From Hyalella azteca (lineage: Eukaryota > Arthropoda > Malacostraca > Amphipoda > Hyalellidae), in the NCBI RefSeq assembly GCF_000764305.2, contig NW_025943659.1:1-64000 (forward strand): a stretch of DNA of 64,000 nucleotides, read 5' to 3'. The translations under genes were made by a program, and so were the position numbers. The notes under the pieces were generated by a model, which ran no database searches, was not told the DNA's origin, and saw nothing but the letters and a program-made list of their open reading frames with translations. Shown here piece after piece: positions 35,933 through 48,297 of this stretch; positions within the stretch are counted from its first letter, which is position 1; each line of letters starts with the position of its first letter.

Positions 35933-38900
35933 CCTGGTAGAGCTACTGACGTGCAGCGGCCTCAACACTCACCTTCACATGCCTCTCTTCCTCCAAATGC
36001 CTCTTTCCCTACACATGCCTCTCTTTCTTCAAATGCCTCTCTTCCTCCAAATGCCTCTCTTCCTCCAAATGCCTCTCTTCCTCCAAATGCCTCTCTTCCT
36101 CCAAATGCCTCTCTTCCTTCACATGCTTCCCTTCCATCACATGCCTCTCTGCCTCTCAACGTATCCCTTCCTGCACGCACGGTAACCTCTCTTCCTCCAA
36201 ATGCCTCTCTTCCTCCAAATGCCTCTCTTCCTCCAAATGCCTCTCTTCCTCCAAATGCCTCTCTTCCTCCAAATGCCTCTCTTCCCCCAAATGCCTCTCT
36301 TCCTTCACATGCCTCTCTTCCTTCACATACCTCTCTTCCCTCACATGCTTCCCTTCCTTCACATGCCTCTCTTCCTCCTTCTCATGCTGCTCTTCCTTCA
36401 CATACATCTCTTCCTTCACATACCTCTCTTCCTCCAAATGCCTCTCTTCCTTCACATGCTTCCCTTCCATCACATGCCTCTCTGCCTCTCAACGTATCCC
36501 TTCCTGCACGCACGGTAGAGGATTCATCTTCACGCAACCTCTTCCCGGCTGGTGTCTCATCACTTAACTTCCCACCTGACACTGTGGCGGCCACCCCACC
36601 ATCTGTCCTTGCTTCACTAAACCGTTCTCCCGGACTACTAATGAAGCCCGATTGCCAGCATCCAAGCTGCCTCGAGTCTTTTTGTTCTTCAAATTCATTA
36701 GCTCAGCTTAGCCCAGCCCAACCTGTGCACTCATCTTCACCGCGCAAGTCCCAGGCTCTTGTTCATAATTCGTCCCTGAGGTGCAACTTGCTCGGGTATT
36801 CTAGTCGCTGCTCTCCCCACAAATCGCACTTGTTTGGCATGTCAAGTCGTTCGTATCATCATAAGTCACACTCGCTTGGGTACCCAAGGCGTTCTTCTCC
36901 CCACAAATCTCAGCCCCTTGGTCCTGCGCAATCAAGCCGTAAGACTCACTCCTTGGGCCACCCCAAGCACTCGTCACCTCGACCGTCTCACTCGGCGTCG
37001 CTTTATTCACGTCGCCACCGTCTTGACCCCGTCACGCTCTCGCCCTTTTTGCCCGAGCGTTCCAGTAGCCACAACCTACCTCTGTCATGTGAGCAGTATG
37101 AACTGCAGCAGGGAAGAGCTCGCTTGGAGACCTCTACCTCCAGTGAGAGTAGCAGCAGCAGCAGCAGTATATCATCTAACAATTCAGAGTGTTCAACATG
37201 TGCTCGATCGCAGTCGCTTTCTTTGGGATCGTGCAATTCATGTTTTTTGTCTCGAAATGCTTCTCATACTCTGGAAGCTGTTGGCTCGGACAGTAGCGAC
37301 TTGATGCCTGTGTTTAGCGATGCCAGCGATAGCTTCTCAGCGTGTGACGTGCCCTCTGGCAACAAGCTTGCAGCAACTGAAGGTTTTGCCTTGTATAATA
37401 CTGAGCAAGTTCTTAACACCGACCCCGCGCTCGTGTATAAAGACGAATCCAACTTACTTGGTAGTGCCAACTGTAGCGGAGTGCAGCGTTTTGAAGGCCC
37501 TAAGAACAGGATTGAAAATTGCAATAACCAGCCGAGCTTGACGGACGCAAGTTTGGGGGGAAATGCCGGCAAGCACCGCAGTGCCTTCAACTCCCTCGAT
37601 TCTTGCTACTCTGACCATCTCAGCAACTGTACAGATAATGCCCGCGACCACGTGAGTCTTGTCATACAGATAACGCCCGCGACAACGTAAGTCATGTCTT
37701 ACATATAACGCCCCTGACCAGGTGAGTCATGTCATACATATACCGGTAACGCCCCCGACCATGTGAGTCATGTCATACAGTTAACGCCCCCGACAACGTA
37801 AGTCATGTCATACATATAACGCCCCTGACCACGTGTGTTTTATACAAATTTTCTCTTATTATATTTTGTACTCAATTTCTCATGATTCCTCTACGCCATT
37901 CTTGTCGCATTTATCAAGATGCACCAAGTATTATTTCATCTCTATTAACTTCTTCAATTAGTGCCTCATTCATTGTCCCTACCTCGCAACTGCAGTTAAT
38001 ATGAGTTGCACGTGCGCTGTTGCAGCACCATTTCACTTCTAATTCCTTGTCTCTGTTGTTCAGACTGGCGAAGCTGTGGGCTCGTGCGCTTCATCCCAGC
38101 CCTTCGTGTGCAGCCCACGTCCTGCCATGCCTGTTTGGTGCTGGCCCAATGATAGTTCAAGCTGCAACATGCCGGCCTTGTTATGGCCAACTACTCCGCA
38201 GTACAGTCCCTACTCAGCCCCGCCCATGCTCCTCCAACCTTCACCAGTTGCTTCCTCTTCGCCGTTCCACTCGTGGTTGTGTCCTTGCCAACATCCCTCT
38301 CATTATCCCGCCGCTGCCCCGCATTTCTTCTACTCTTTCCCCACGCCTTCCTCACCGTCCGTGACTGCTGCTCCTTCTGCACGCAATTCCTCCATCACGT
38401 CTCAGTGTTCGGGTCAGTGGCCCTCACGCAGTCAGGCTTCTTCTTTAAGCGCCTCGCCACCGGCGGCTGCTGCAGCGAGTGTAGGCCAGCCATCGCACTA
38501 CTACGCGGTCTACTCGCCTTACCCCACCGCGCACACAAGCCCCGCTGCCACCGTCATGTTCCACTACCCTGGTCTCGTGGCGCTGCAGGAGAGTCATCAT
38601 GGCCTTGGTGACCTGGAAAATGTTTCCTCTGTGAACGCCAGGGATGTTTCAGGAGTGTCCAGCAATTCTGGTGTGGAGAGTTGTTCAGGGACGGAAACCC
38701 GCGCCGTTAGTTCGTGCGGGGCTTCTACTTCCGTCCTGTACTCGAATACTCTGTTGGCGCACTCAGTCCCAGGCAAGCAGACGCCCGTCTTTGATACTCA
38801 TGGCTCGAGTGGTTGTCAGACCTCAGAAACTTCACCTCCTCATGGCACTTTTACTGCTGCTGCTGCTGCCTCGCCTCAAGGCACCTGTGCTGCTGCTGTA

Positions 38901-39302
38901 CCGCTTTGCAGCCCAGGTATGACGACTTTCTTCACCAATGCTGCTACTGCTGCTGCTAATTCTAGCTCGACTTCGAACAAGGCCCCTACAGCTGCAATGT
39001 TTTGTGATCATTTGAGACCTACGAGCAGCACTTCTCCCACTGCTGGGGCCAAGTACAGGAACGCCGATGTATCCGCTACCACTGTTTCCCCAGCAATTTC
39101 TGTTTTCCCTGCTCCTGCTGCTCAAGTTCCTTTCTTGGCTAATCCTTCCACTCCCTGCTCATCATTTCCTATGCATTCTTTGCTTCGCGGGCAGAACACC
39201 TTGCCTGCTTTCGATGTGCCACCCGCACGTTATGTTGAAGCAAACACCTCTGCTATTCAGTCTCCTACAACTTGTTCTGCTACGGCTTCTCCATTTCGGT
39301 AG
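35933..39302 (+). CDS. boule: Long alternative C-terminal tail of boule (two large exons)
   Basis: Exon 35933-37651 (573 codons) and exon 38064-39302 (412 codons plus TAG) are both entered and left in phase 0, matching the upstream boule exon ending at 33596. No ATG opens this frame near 35933, which argues for splicing rather than a separate gene. The first exon starts with about 30 hexapeptide repeats (ASLPPN / ASLPSH), then has basic Ser-rich repeats (SSPHKS, SLG) and a Ser-rich acidic part. The second is rich in Ser, Pro, Ala and Thr with Tyr-containing patches (HYYAVYSPYPTAH). Together with the shared exons this gives about 1310 residues, several times the usual Boule length. The region is predicted to be disordered. 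Joining to boule is inference from phase and position; a distinct gene with a remote first exon is the alternative. Confidence 0.72.
35975..36515 (+). repeat. 18-bp coding minisatellite (ASLPPN hexapeptide) with higher-order duplication
   Basis: The unit GCCTCTCTTCCTCCAAAT repeats about 30 times. A block of about 70 bases including CTCAACGTATCCCTTCCTGC and ACGCACGGTA occurs identically at about 36112-36182 and 36446-36516, so an array of about 330 bp was duplicated as a whole. As the unit is a multiple of three, other frames on both strands also stay open. Confidence 0.93.
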
Positions 39303-39784
39303 CGTTTGTATGCTGTAAAACGCGTTCAAAATTGGAATTTGATTATGTGAATACCGAAATTTCAAAGTTGTATCTCTATTACCGTATATGCTAAACTTGC
39401 ACCAGCTGTGGTGATAGCATAACCCAGTGCAACGTCTTTGCCTCAATTGGCAAGTTTTCATCTAATTTCTCGTCACGTGTGCGTGCTAAAGATATTATTC
39501 TATATGACAAATTAATGTCGTTCTCCTTAGAAACATCGGGTGTAACAACTCGACTGTAGGCTTGCAATATATTGTACCGGTGCATTTCTTTTGCTCACCA
39601 TAAAGATTCTGTCCACACGATACTCGTACGTTGGTGGTGCTGATGTTTTGCAACTGCTCTTCTCCAGTTCTAGTTTTGTTCAACGTACAACATCGCCGCG
39701 CGTTTGCGATATGTTCACTCATACGGAGTGGGATGTTCGTCTTCTGAGCAGAGACAGTTGCTCGCAGGCGTTGTAGCTCTGGCT

Positions 39785-39790
39785 AATAAA
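39785..39790 (+). terminator. Candidate poly(A) signal of the boule long isoform
   Basis: AATAAA lies 483 bp after the TAG at 39300-39302. It merges into a genomic A-run, so the exact site is uncertain. Confidence 0.45.
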
Positions 39791-42700
39791 AAAAAATTAT
39801 TATGTATGTCACGTCAATTTCGCTATAAACGCTGATCTTGCTCTCGTTGGAATAGTGTCATGGAAATGCTGTATGGTTTACAAAATTTTTGTTCAGGAGA
39901 TGGAATTTTGGTTAAACAGGAGGAGGGTTGTCGGAGCTGCACGGTGCACTGAAGACCCTGTTCGATTTCCAAGCGATGCACTGAAAGCGAACCTGACGTC
40001 GTCGTTCTTGACCGTCTTTTGTAGTTGATTGTTCCGTTAATCGTTTAGATGAGCTCCAGTTCGATTATATGTGCTTATCATTTATCCAGGGAAAGAAAAC
40101 CGAAAATTTAAATTGTAATGTTAGTAATCATTTTTATTTTGATGCATTTGCACATCCATTTTGTACGTTGATCGCAGCAGATTGTAGGACAACGAGAATG
40201 AGACGGAACTAAGATGTCGGTCGCACTGTCGTGTTTAGCTCGACATGCGTCCATTCACGACTTCATTCAAGTAACGATATCATAAAGTCCTAGTAAAACT
40301 ATAGCTCCTAGTATCTCTTGTAAGTGAAGATGATTGTAGTGCATCCTATTTAAGTGTATAATAGTTCTTACATAGTTACAGTTAGCTGGTGACTCCGATG
40401 TAAGCAAACATTCAAATGCTCTTACGTTGCTGACTTGAGACCTCGACGCGTACGGCGTGAGACGAGCACTCAAGCGGCCGAGCCTTGCGACCCTCCTGTG
40501 ATTTGATGGCGTTGTTGATGTTCATTGTTAATGGTTGCCTTCAGTCATAGGCTTTTCTTAAGACCCTCACGTTTTTCTTAATTGTTGCTCACGTGTCAGC
40601 AGAAATCACCTGACTATGCAAAACATTGTTGAGTATTGCGTTCTGTATTTCGAGGGTCGAGTAGAAGAAAACAATTGAAGTTTGTGCGCGTGACCCTTTG
40701 TGGTAATGTTGATACTGAACACTTGATTCCTCTTGTTCAATTTAGTTAATGGTCGCTGAGGCATTACGCCTTCTTCTCTGAGGTAGCTCTTCAAAGTTGT
40801 AACGTAGCATCGACTGTGTTAACTTCTTCGTTATTTTACGATTAATCTTTTTCAACATCTCCCTGAAGCGGATCATAAAATTTACTGGCATTAAAATGTG
40901 CTCTTTGTGGCATTAGTTGCGTTAGCGTGAGCCGACACGGGGTTAGTTCCGAAGATAGTTCTCCGACTACCTCTTAATTTAACGTCGTTTATTTATTTCA
41001 TTTGCTTAATCAACATATGATTTTATCTACGTTTGTTGAACAAAGATCAATTGTGTGAAATGTCTCCGCAAAGCCGCCTCGTGCGACTACACTTCACGTG
41101 CCAGAACCATACCTTGTTGAGTGCCAAGTACGCGAGATTCTCTTGATCGTAGTTGCTTGGCAATATCTATGCATACCTTTTCGATTGATGCGTACACTTA
41201 TTACTATGAGGTAATGTAGGTATTTATCGTTCTTGTTGTAGTAACGTAGGTGCGGTACAATGCCTTGCAATGCGAGCAGTGGCGAGATAAACCTTTAATT
41301 AGTATCGCCTATTGTACACAGCAATACGAGCGAAGGTCGAGTATAGCGCTCCCATCTGAGAGCTTCCTTGTCATTTCAAAGTACGGCAAATGCAATAATT
41401 CTAACCTAACTGAAGTTGGCAGTCATGTTTAGCTCCTGTAGTCTGAAGAAATAATTACATTTTCATTTACACTCTCGTGAACATTCAAGTTTAGCTGTGA
41501 AGGGCTCCAGTTTTTGATGCGACACTTGCTGTTCCATGCTGATGTAAATTTTGTATCATTTTATCAAGAAAGACACCGTGTGTTTGACGGAGCAGTCCTG
41601 CATCGCTGTTTTCTAGAAAGCATAGCACGTGTCTCGCCCTTCGACATTTTTTATTGTTATTTTTTTTTTGCAAAAAACTTGATTTCAGTGTCCGGAGTAG
41701 CAAAATCTTAAAACGCCATGAAGGAAATATTTCCATAAAAATTTGAATGCCAGTGTTCCTGATGATAATGATTTAATAATTTGATACCATAGATATTGTT
41801 GTTACATTAGGTTTCGTGCGAGGAATTAATCTCGGCGTCCTGAAGACATTATTAATTGTAATGCCGATTATCGGGGTTAACATTTCATATGTTAATCACA
41901 CAAAGTCCCTCTATGCAACCTAGATAGCCGATGCGTGAACCCGCCATGTTTTGTGACGACTGTAGCTTCCGTAAATGCCGTCTCTACTGACTTGTCTTCT
42001 TGGTGTTTCTGTAGTATATCTCATTATACGTTGGTCTTCTCGTCCATTGCAGTTACTAATACCACTACTCGTACTGATTGAACTTGTCAACGGTACTATG
42101 GTGGCCGTGGCGCTGCTGCAAGGTGCTTCTGCTAGCACCAGCTTGTGGTAGTTTTTGTTGTAGTCACGTACATATATTGTTATTGATCAACGAAACTTTA
42201 TAAGGCACGTCTTCCATCTTAAACTTTTTGAATTTGTTGCTAGAGAAATGTTATAGGTTCTATTTTTTACTGTAATTTACCAAAGTTTGTAATTCTGTGG
42301 CATTTTCGATCAAATGCAGGACTCGTGTAACTGAAGCGGACCATCCAATTCTTGCGTTATATTTGGTCGCGGACGATGTGGTTGACAAGGCTAGTATTCC
42401 TCCTACCTTCTGGGCACTAATTCTGAGCTCTTAATACACGATGTTCTCTTCTACTGATTCTCAAATCCTTCTTCGCCTTTATATACTTGTGTATTTCTTC
42501 ATAGTGAACATTGTTTAGTTCGGCTCCTAAACCTAGCATTTCCTCGATAGAAAATTATTATTGTGCGAAACTTATTTCTGCAGTAGGTTCAGCTCCTCAA
42601 CTATTCGTTGTCAAATTGTAAATCTTCCGTGTCATCTGCTCTAACTTTAGTTACGAATGAGATCCAGCTACCGTCAATCTCAAGCAACTGTCATGTGATG

Positions 42701-45357
42701 GATGCAATCTTATCTTCTTTGAATATTTTCTAAAGCTAACCTTCTTATCTTCATCTTCTTCTTTTGTACCATGAAGCGTCGCTCCCTTCTCTCCGTTGTA
42801 CCCGCTGACCCCTCAGTTCCCTCCGAACCTTGGTCTTCTATTCGCTTATCGCGGTTGTTTTCTAAGTCGTTATTGACCAATTTGACTCGCTGTTATTGCA
42901 AGCGATGTGCCTTCTTGTTGTTACACCGTTAGACCCCGAGCAGCCTCCGCTCCCGGGAAATTCGTTGGTTACGTCACGCGCAGGCACGGCCAGTTGCTCG
43001 CAAGAGTTCTTTGCTTGCGAACATTCATTGCAACCTCATGCCTTCCAAAAAGCGACCTGGCTACCGACATAGCTGGCAATTGAGAAGTGTTATTCTTCCG
43101 ATTTGGCCTCGTCTTGACCGTGGCATTAGGTTTCTTGCCATTCCCTTCCTTTAATTTGCGGTTGCCAGGACACGTTCTCGCGTTGTTGCGCCGCGAGTCC
43201 AGGTTTCACGTGGAAGTTTCCCGTGTAGCGTTAGCTGTTATGTTGATGTTTCATTCTATTGTATTTTAGGACGCGGACGATGCACGAAGATCGTAATTCC
43301 GCGGCTCTGATTGGATAAAATTGTTTTGCTGCATCGCCCTCTCTTGGTGCTCTTGCTAGACAATAACGCTCTCACCTCTTTAGTGAACACTTAATCTCAT
43401 TCGTAGATGATAGAATAGTGAAAACCGTAGACATTAGTAGTGAGTAATGTGGTGATGCGAGTGTTTGGCGTGTTATGACGACCGTCTGGTTCCTTCTTTG
43501 GTGTTGTGCGTGGTGTGGTCATGTCATCATATAAGAACACTCGTATGAGCACATCTTGTGAGCATGCAACTCTAGAGGTTCCGTGTCAAGGTTCTTGTGG
43601 TGATTATTTTTGTCAGTGTTTGACCGCGTGTACGATGCTCGGTGTTCGTCTTATTACCTGAATTTGATATTACCTTGTTGAACGCTGGATGTATCCTATA
43701 TCTGAGAGCCAAACAGCTAATATCTAATGGCTTATTTGCGGCTTCACGCTTCAAATTTGAAGCAGAAAATTCTGACTCCAGCTAACGATGATACATTCAG
43801 GCAGCGTTTACCTCTGGGCGTTTCTCTGAGATGGCCAATATTGTATAAGAGTACGAGTAGTATGAATAATTAATTTCCTTTTGATGAAGATTATAATGTA
43901 GTTGATGTTGCACGAATGCAAACTCGCGATTAATTGTCTACTTCTGTGAAATTTTTCGAGTGCGTGGAATACTGGTTATCCTTATGAGCTTAAGGTACGA
44001 TATAAAGTCTTAGGTTATCCTGTAAGTGCGGATCTGATTCTTTCTTGTTTCTGTTCGTCATAAACTCATTGAGATGAGATAAATTTAAAGAGTATTTATG
44101 AAATTCTATTGAAATTGTCCCTTATTCCATTCTCTGTATAATTGGTTTAGAAATGTAATCAATATTTAATGAAAGTAAGTATTTATTTACTCTTTATCTA
44201 ACTAGACCCGATGTGTCTGTTGTTCCAATGGGGTAAGGTGCTCCGGGCTTTCAACGTGAAGATGGAAGTCGTAACTATAAAATATCCGGAGTTTAATTCC
44301 GTTCCAATTGAGAAGATTCTTATACCTACTTCGATCGTAAGTGAAGTTCCACCGAATGATTGTTATCTAAAATAAGTGCGCAATATTTGCCTGTCATTAT
44401 TGTCGCGAACGATCAGCTTGTATTGTAGTGTTCTCGCATACTGTTTTCCAATGAGACCAAGTCTTTATTTGATTGATATTTGCGTAGGTATTTGCTTTGT
44501 AATTTGTATTGGTCCACTTTTAACTCCTATTCTTTTGCGGGTATTCGCTTCATACTCGGATATAGGTTCACTTCTAAAATCTCTCGACACAAATGTTACC
44601 CAAAAGATATTTTGCGGTGGATCATTTTCTTTATGGTAGGGTAACGAAACGAGCCGTGTTAGTATTACAGTGTCGACTTAGTACACCAACTGCTAAGAAC
44701 TGTTGAAGTACTGATTGCCTAATTGAGCTGCTTATTAATTTTCAATTTTACAGTTGCATTTATTTTTTCTAAATTCGATGTATGACCAGCTGTAGAACTT
44801 GGCAAAAATAGGTTCGTGTGAACAAGTCTTGCTAATCAGTACGCACGTGGCAACCGAGTGAACTATTTCTAAATGCTTCTTTGTACCTCAATATTGAATC
44901 GTTACGAGTCGCATATATTGTAGTGTGACTATTATCTTTCATATTATTTCATATTTACTTCGTTTGGAAGCAAGGGTCTTTTTCAAGATCCAGTAGCTTC
45001 CAAGCGTCATTTTTTGGGCTGAATTTGGCCACGTCGAAACGTTGCGAACATGTCATCGTCTATGACGTTATGGTCTTCTTTGTTGTACACAGCAATAGCT
45101 TGAGTTTGCGCTAATGTTTACGCCGCACGTACTCATTGCGAGCGCTGAACCAGATCTTTAAGTTTCTTATTGTAAAGCCAAACGTTGACAGACTTCATTG
45201 GCAGCCGTATCTTCGTAATTCAAACGCTGGCGTGGTTACCGTATATTTTATGTGAAAGAATTGCCCTTGATTTTTTTCTTATGGTAGCCAACAACAAAGT
45301 GTAGCCTTTACTGACTTTCTATTGTCTCTGCATTTAACGCGGTTATGTCTCTCATAT
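39791..45357 (+). other. Long region without a recognisable gene
   Basis: T-rich, TTGT-rich plus-strand sequence resembles 3' UTR or intergenic DNA. No domain-bearing frame, tRNA or transposon end is evident. A 53-codon frame with an ATG at 42771 (starting MKRRSLLS) sits in a slightly GC-richer patch (42.7-43.3 kb) but has no support beyond being open. Confidence 0.4.
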
Positions 45358-45514
45358 GCATGAGTCTCGCCCGTCATGATGATGGACGTAGAGAGCATGA
45401 GTCTCTCGCCCGTCATGATGAGGGACGTAGAGAGCATGAGTCTCTCGCCCGTCATGATGATGGACGTAGAGAGCATGAGTCTCTCGCCCGTCATGATGAT
45501 GGACGTAGCTCGCC
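45358..45514 (+). repeat. 39-bp minisatellite, four units
   Basis: Units start at about 45359 (36 bases, one codon-length deletion), 45395, 45434 and 45473. Each contains CTCGCCCGTCATGATGATGG and ACGTAGAGAGCATGAGTCT. The unit is a multiple of three and is open in a plus and a minus frame, but no gene is recognised around it. Confidence 0.88.
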
Positions 45515-48016
45515 GCGTTGGTCGGTAAGCGTCACTGTAAGCAGCGCTGTAAAGCCTGCATTGGAGCAGCCTGGGAGGGCGACCTGATGCTCTGCGCATT
45601 TGCTGTTAATATCTAGCACGGCTATTACCATCTCTATGTATAATAACATCTATATTTTATAGTCATTCTGTACGGAGATATCAACTTTTTTTTGTCTTGA
45701 TGAAAATTTTTGAGTTCTGTTTGTATTTCAGAAGCGATGAACATGTACGGATTTGAAAATTTTATTTTGGAATGATATTCCGGTATAGAGTACATACCGA
45801 TTATAGTGTTTAAATTAGACGTAATCCTGTCTCTCTGGCTCCGGCTCTACGGTCAAAGCTGCTTCAGCTTTACTCCCATCACTATCATTGTTATCTTAAT
45901 TTTTCATTGCTAACTTCATAACAATTCATCGAGTGGTTTTCATTATGATTGATGCAATATTTGGAATTATCGAGTTCTACTTCAGAGTTCTTGGTGAAAA
46001 TTGTATTTTTTATTTCCCGTAGATGCTATGATGCCCCTCACAGATGTGGTTGATTATCAACTTTTGTAGAAAATTGCGTGTAGAATTTTTGCGACCATTT
46101 TGTAGAGAATTCTGGAATTATTAATTGATGGGATACTCCATATGAAGTTGAAGCTTAAGAAGACTTGACCGTGATGCCGGCGCCGAGGCGTGCACATAAT
46201 AGTAAGCGTAATTTTAGTGACGGAGACATTCAACAGAGAAGAGCGACTGCAGATCAGGACAACAGAGGGAGTGAGGTGCAGGATGAAAACCAAAGGCGTG
46301 AGCATTTGTTATGATGAACTGTGACGTCAACTGGGCCAGCCAAAGCTTGTACCGAGTGCCGGACTTGTGATGCTGTGAGTGGTGCAGCGCAAGCGTGTCG
46401 TTTGAATAGCTCGAAGGTTTACCGTGCGCGGTAGCCTCGTCTGAAGCCCTTGACATCGCAAGGTTCATTTATGGTCACGACGCTCTCCTCTCACACCCCG
46501 TGTATAATTTAATTATCATAATTAAAACGCTTCTGTGTATGGTTGTACTGAGTCCTTGGGTTACAATTGTGTAACAATATTATTCATCACAATTGAAATT
46601 TGTTCAAGAATGTTGGATTCTTAAGGAATTGTTTAAATCCCGTCGATCATCGGGGGTCTCCTGCGGAGTGTATTTCGCAGGATACCTAACCATTCAGTTT
46701 TTTATTAGAAAACTTTGTAAAGATTTTTTTAGATGTAATCAAGTCAATTGCGTTTCATAGCACCTTGCATTAAGGCTACTTTTCTGTTACGAGTAGAAAT
46801 GACTGTTCTACGTTCATCTTCCAGCGCAGAAAGAACTCACTCCCTCTGTTCTAACGTCCCCTGACACCCATTGATTTGTCGTACTTAGCATTACATCATG
46901 TCCCTGTTCATGTGTATAAGAGGTACATGTGTTTGTGGTACTATCGAGTAAAATTAACTGTGCTCTTGCCATGCTTTCATTAACCTCTCAACCAGCGTTA
47001 GGCTCACGTTGAAGCGTAGGCTCAAGGAAGATAACGAATTGAACTTGCAATTTTTATTCCGACTCTGAAGTTGGATGATCAGCGTGGCCTGCAGCCGAAG
47101 GTCAGTGAAAAAGGTGGTCCGAACTCTACTTGAAGTGTCACCGTACGATCATTAGTGAAATCTATTTTCCACTCAAATTCTAGATTTATAATGCTTCTTG
47201 TTTATAGATCAACTGTCCACGGATTACTCGCATCCTCTACGTGCTCCCAAACTGATGTACCACAAGGGCTATTCTAGGACCTTCCACGTGCTAAACAAAA
47301 AGTTATTATTGATTTATATGTACCATTCACTTTCCAGAAATATTGGCTGCCCAACACAAAATGATTGACAACGAATTGCAACAGTTTTCAATGTGCCTTG
47401 ATCTCGATTCCAGCGGCGCATAGCCCAATTAAACGTTATAGCGGCTCTTTGCGCTAATCAATTAATTATCAATGTTGTCAATGTATTCGCCGATTATCTT
47501 TGTCAAATTTGGTAACTAATTCATTACAATGGGCCGAAATGAATTTGATAATTACTAATGCATTTTGTGGGATAAAATGTAACTAATACTACAAATTAAA
47601 GGCAAGTATCAATCAATCGTCAGTTATGGAAAGATAGGGTTGCAAAGGCCGGATCCTCTGTGAATCAAGTCACAAAAAAAAAAAACAATCAACAACAGGC
47701 CATGGGCCTATTTCTTCAGTGCCGACACTTCTATTCTACTCTACATATATGATAGTGATACATGGCCACTGCACGAGACCTGATAGTCCTGTTCGATCAC
47801 ACAAAGGCTGGCGACCACTGTGGTGCCCGTAGACGTTATAAATGACTGATTATTGCAGAAGTTCTCCGAACGAGAGGTTTTCTTGAAATTTACCTACAGA
47901 TCTTTGTATTGTAAATAACACTAAATTTAATAATTGAAATTAGAAGGGGCAATTAATCGTCCTTAACAAATTGATAAGAGGTTTATTCTTGGGTTAGTAG
48001 TGTGGGAACAGAAAAA
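45515..48016. other. Intergenic DNA, nothing recognised
   Basis: No supported gene or bounded element is seen. Open frames at 46057-46468 (-) have no domain or splice context. Confidence 0.45.
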
Positions 48017-48022
48017 TTTATT
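48017..48022 (-). terminator. Candidate poly(A) signal of secreted gene A
   Basis: AATAAA on the minus strand (TTTATT on plus), about 276 bp beyond the stop at 48298-48300. A second TTTATT lies near 47982. Confidence 0.45.
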
Positions 48023-48297
48023 TACTGACCTACACTGGCAGAAACACGAAGAAATAATTGAATTATAATACCTGACATGCTCATTGAGTTATTATTTTCA
48101 GAGTTTCGACCACGAAGACAAAAACTCAAGCTGCATGACTACAATTGTGCAAGTTCTCGGAACTAAAGATCGGAAATCGTAGGAGGCCGAAAGTTTTCAG
48201 GCTAAATGCTAGCTGCGTACGGCACGCATGTTAAAAAAACGTTCACATTTGTAACGCCGCTAATGTGTGAACGAGATTCTGCACTTCCTACCACCGC

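Noticed and set aside
35962..36594. Minus-strand and +1-frame open frames (GREAFG..., MPLFLQ..., EERHLEEE...)
   Set aside because: They are shadow frames of the 18-bp coding minisatellite in the boule tail exon. The chosen frame is the only one that stays open for the whole exon with matching splice phases.
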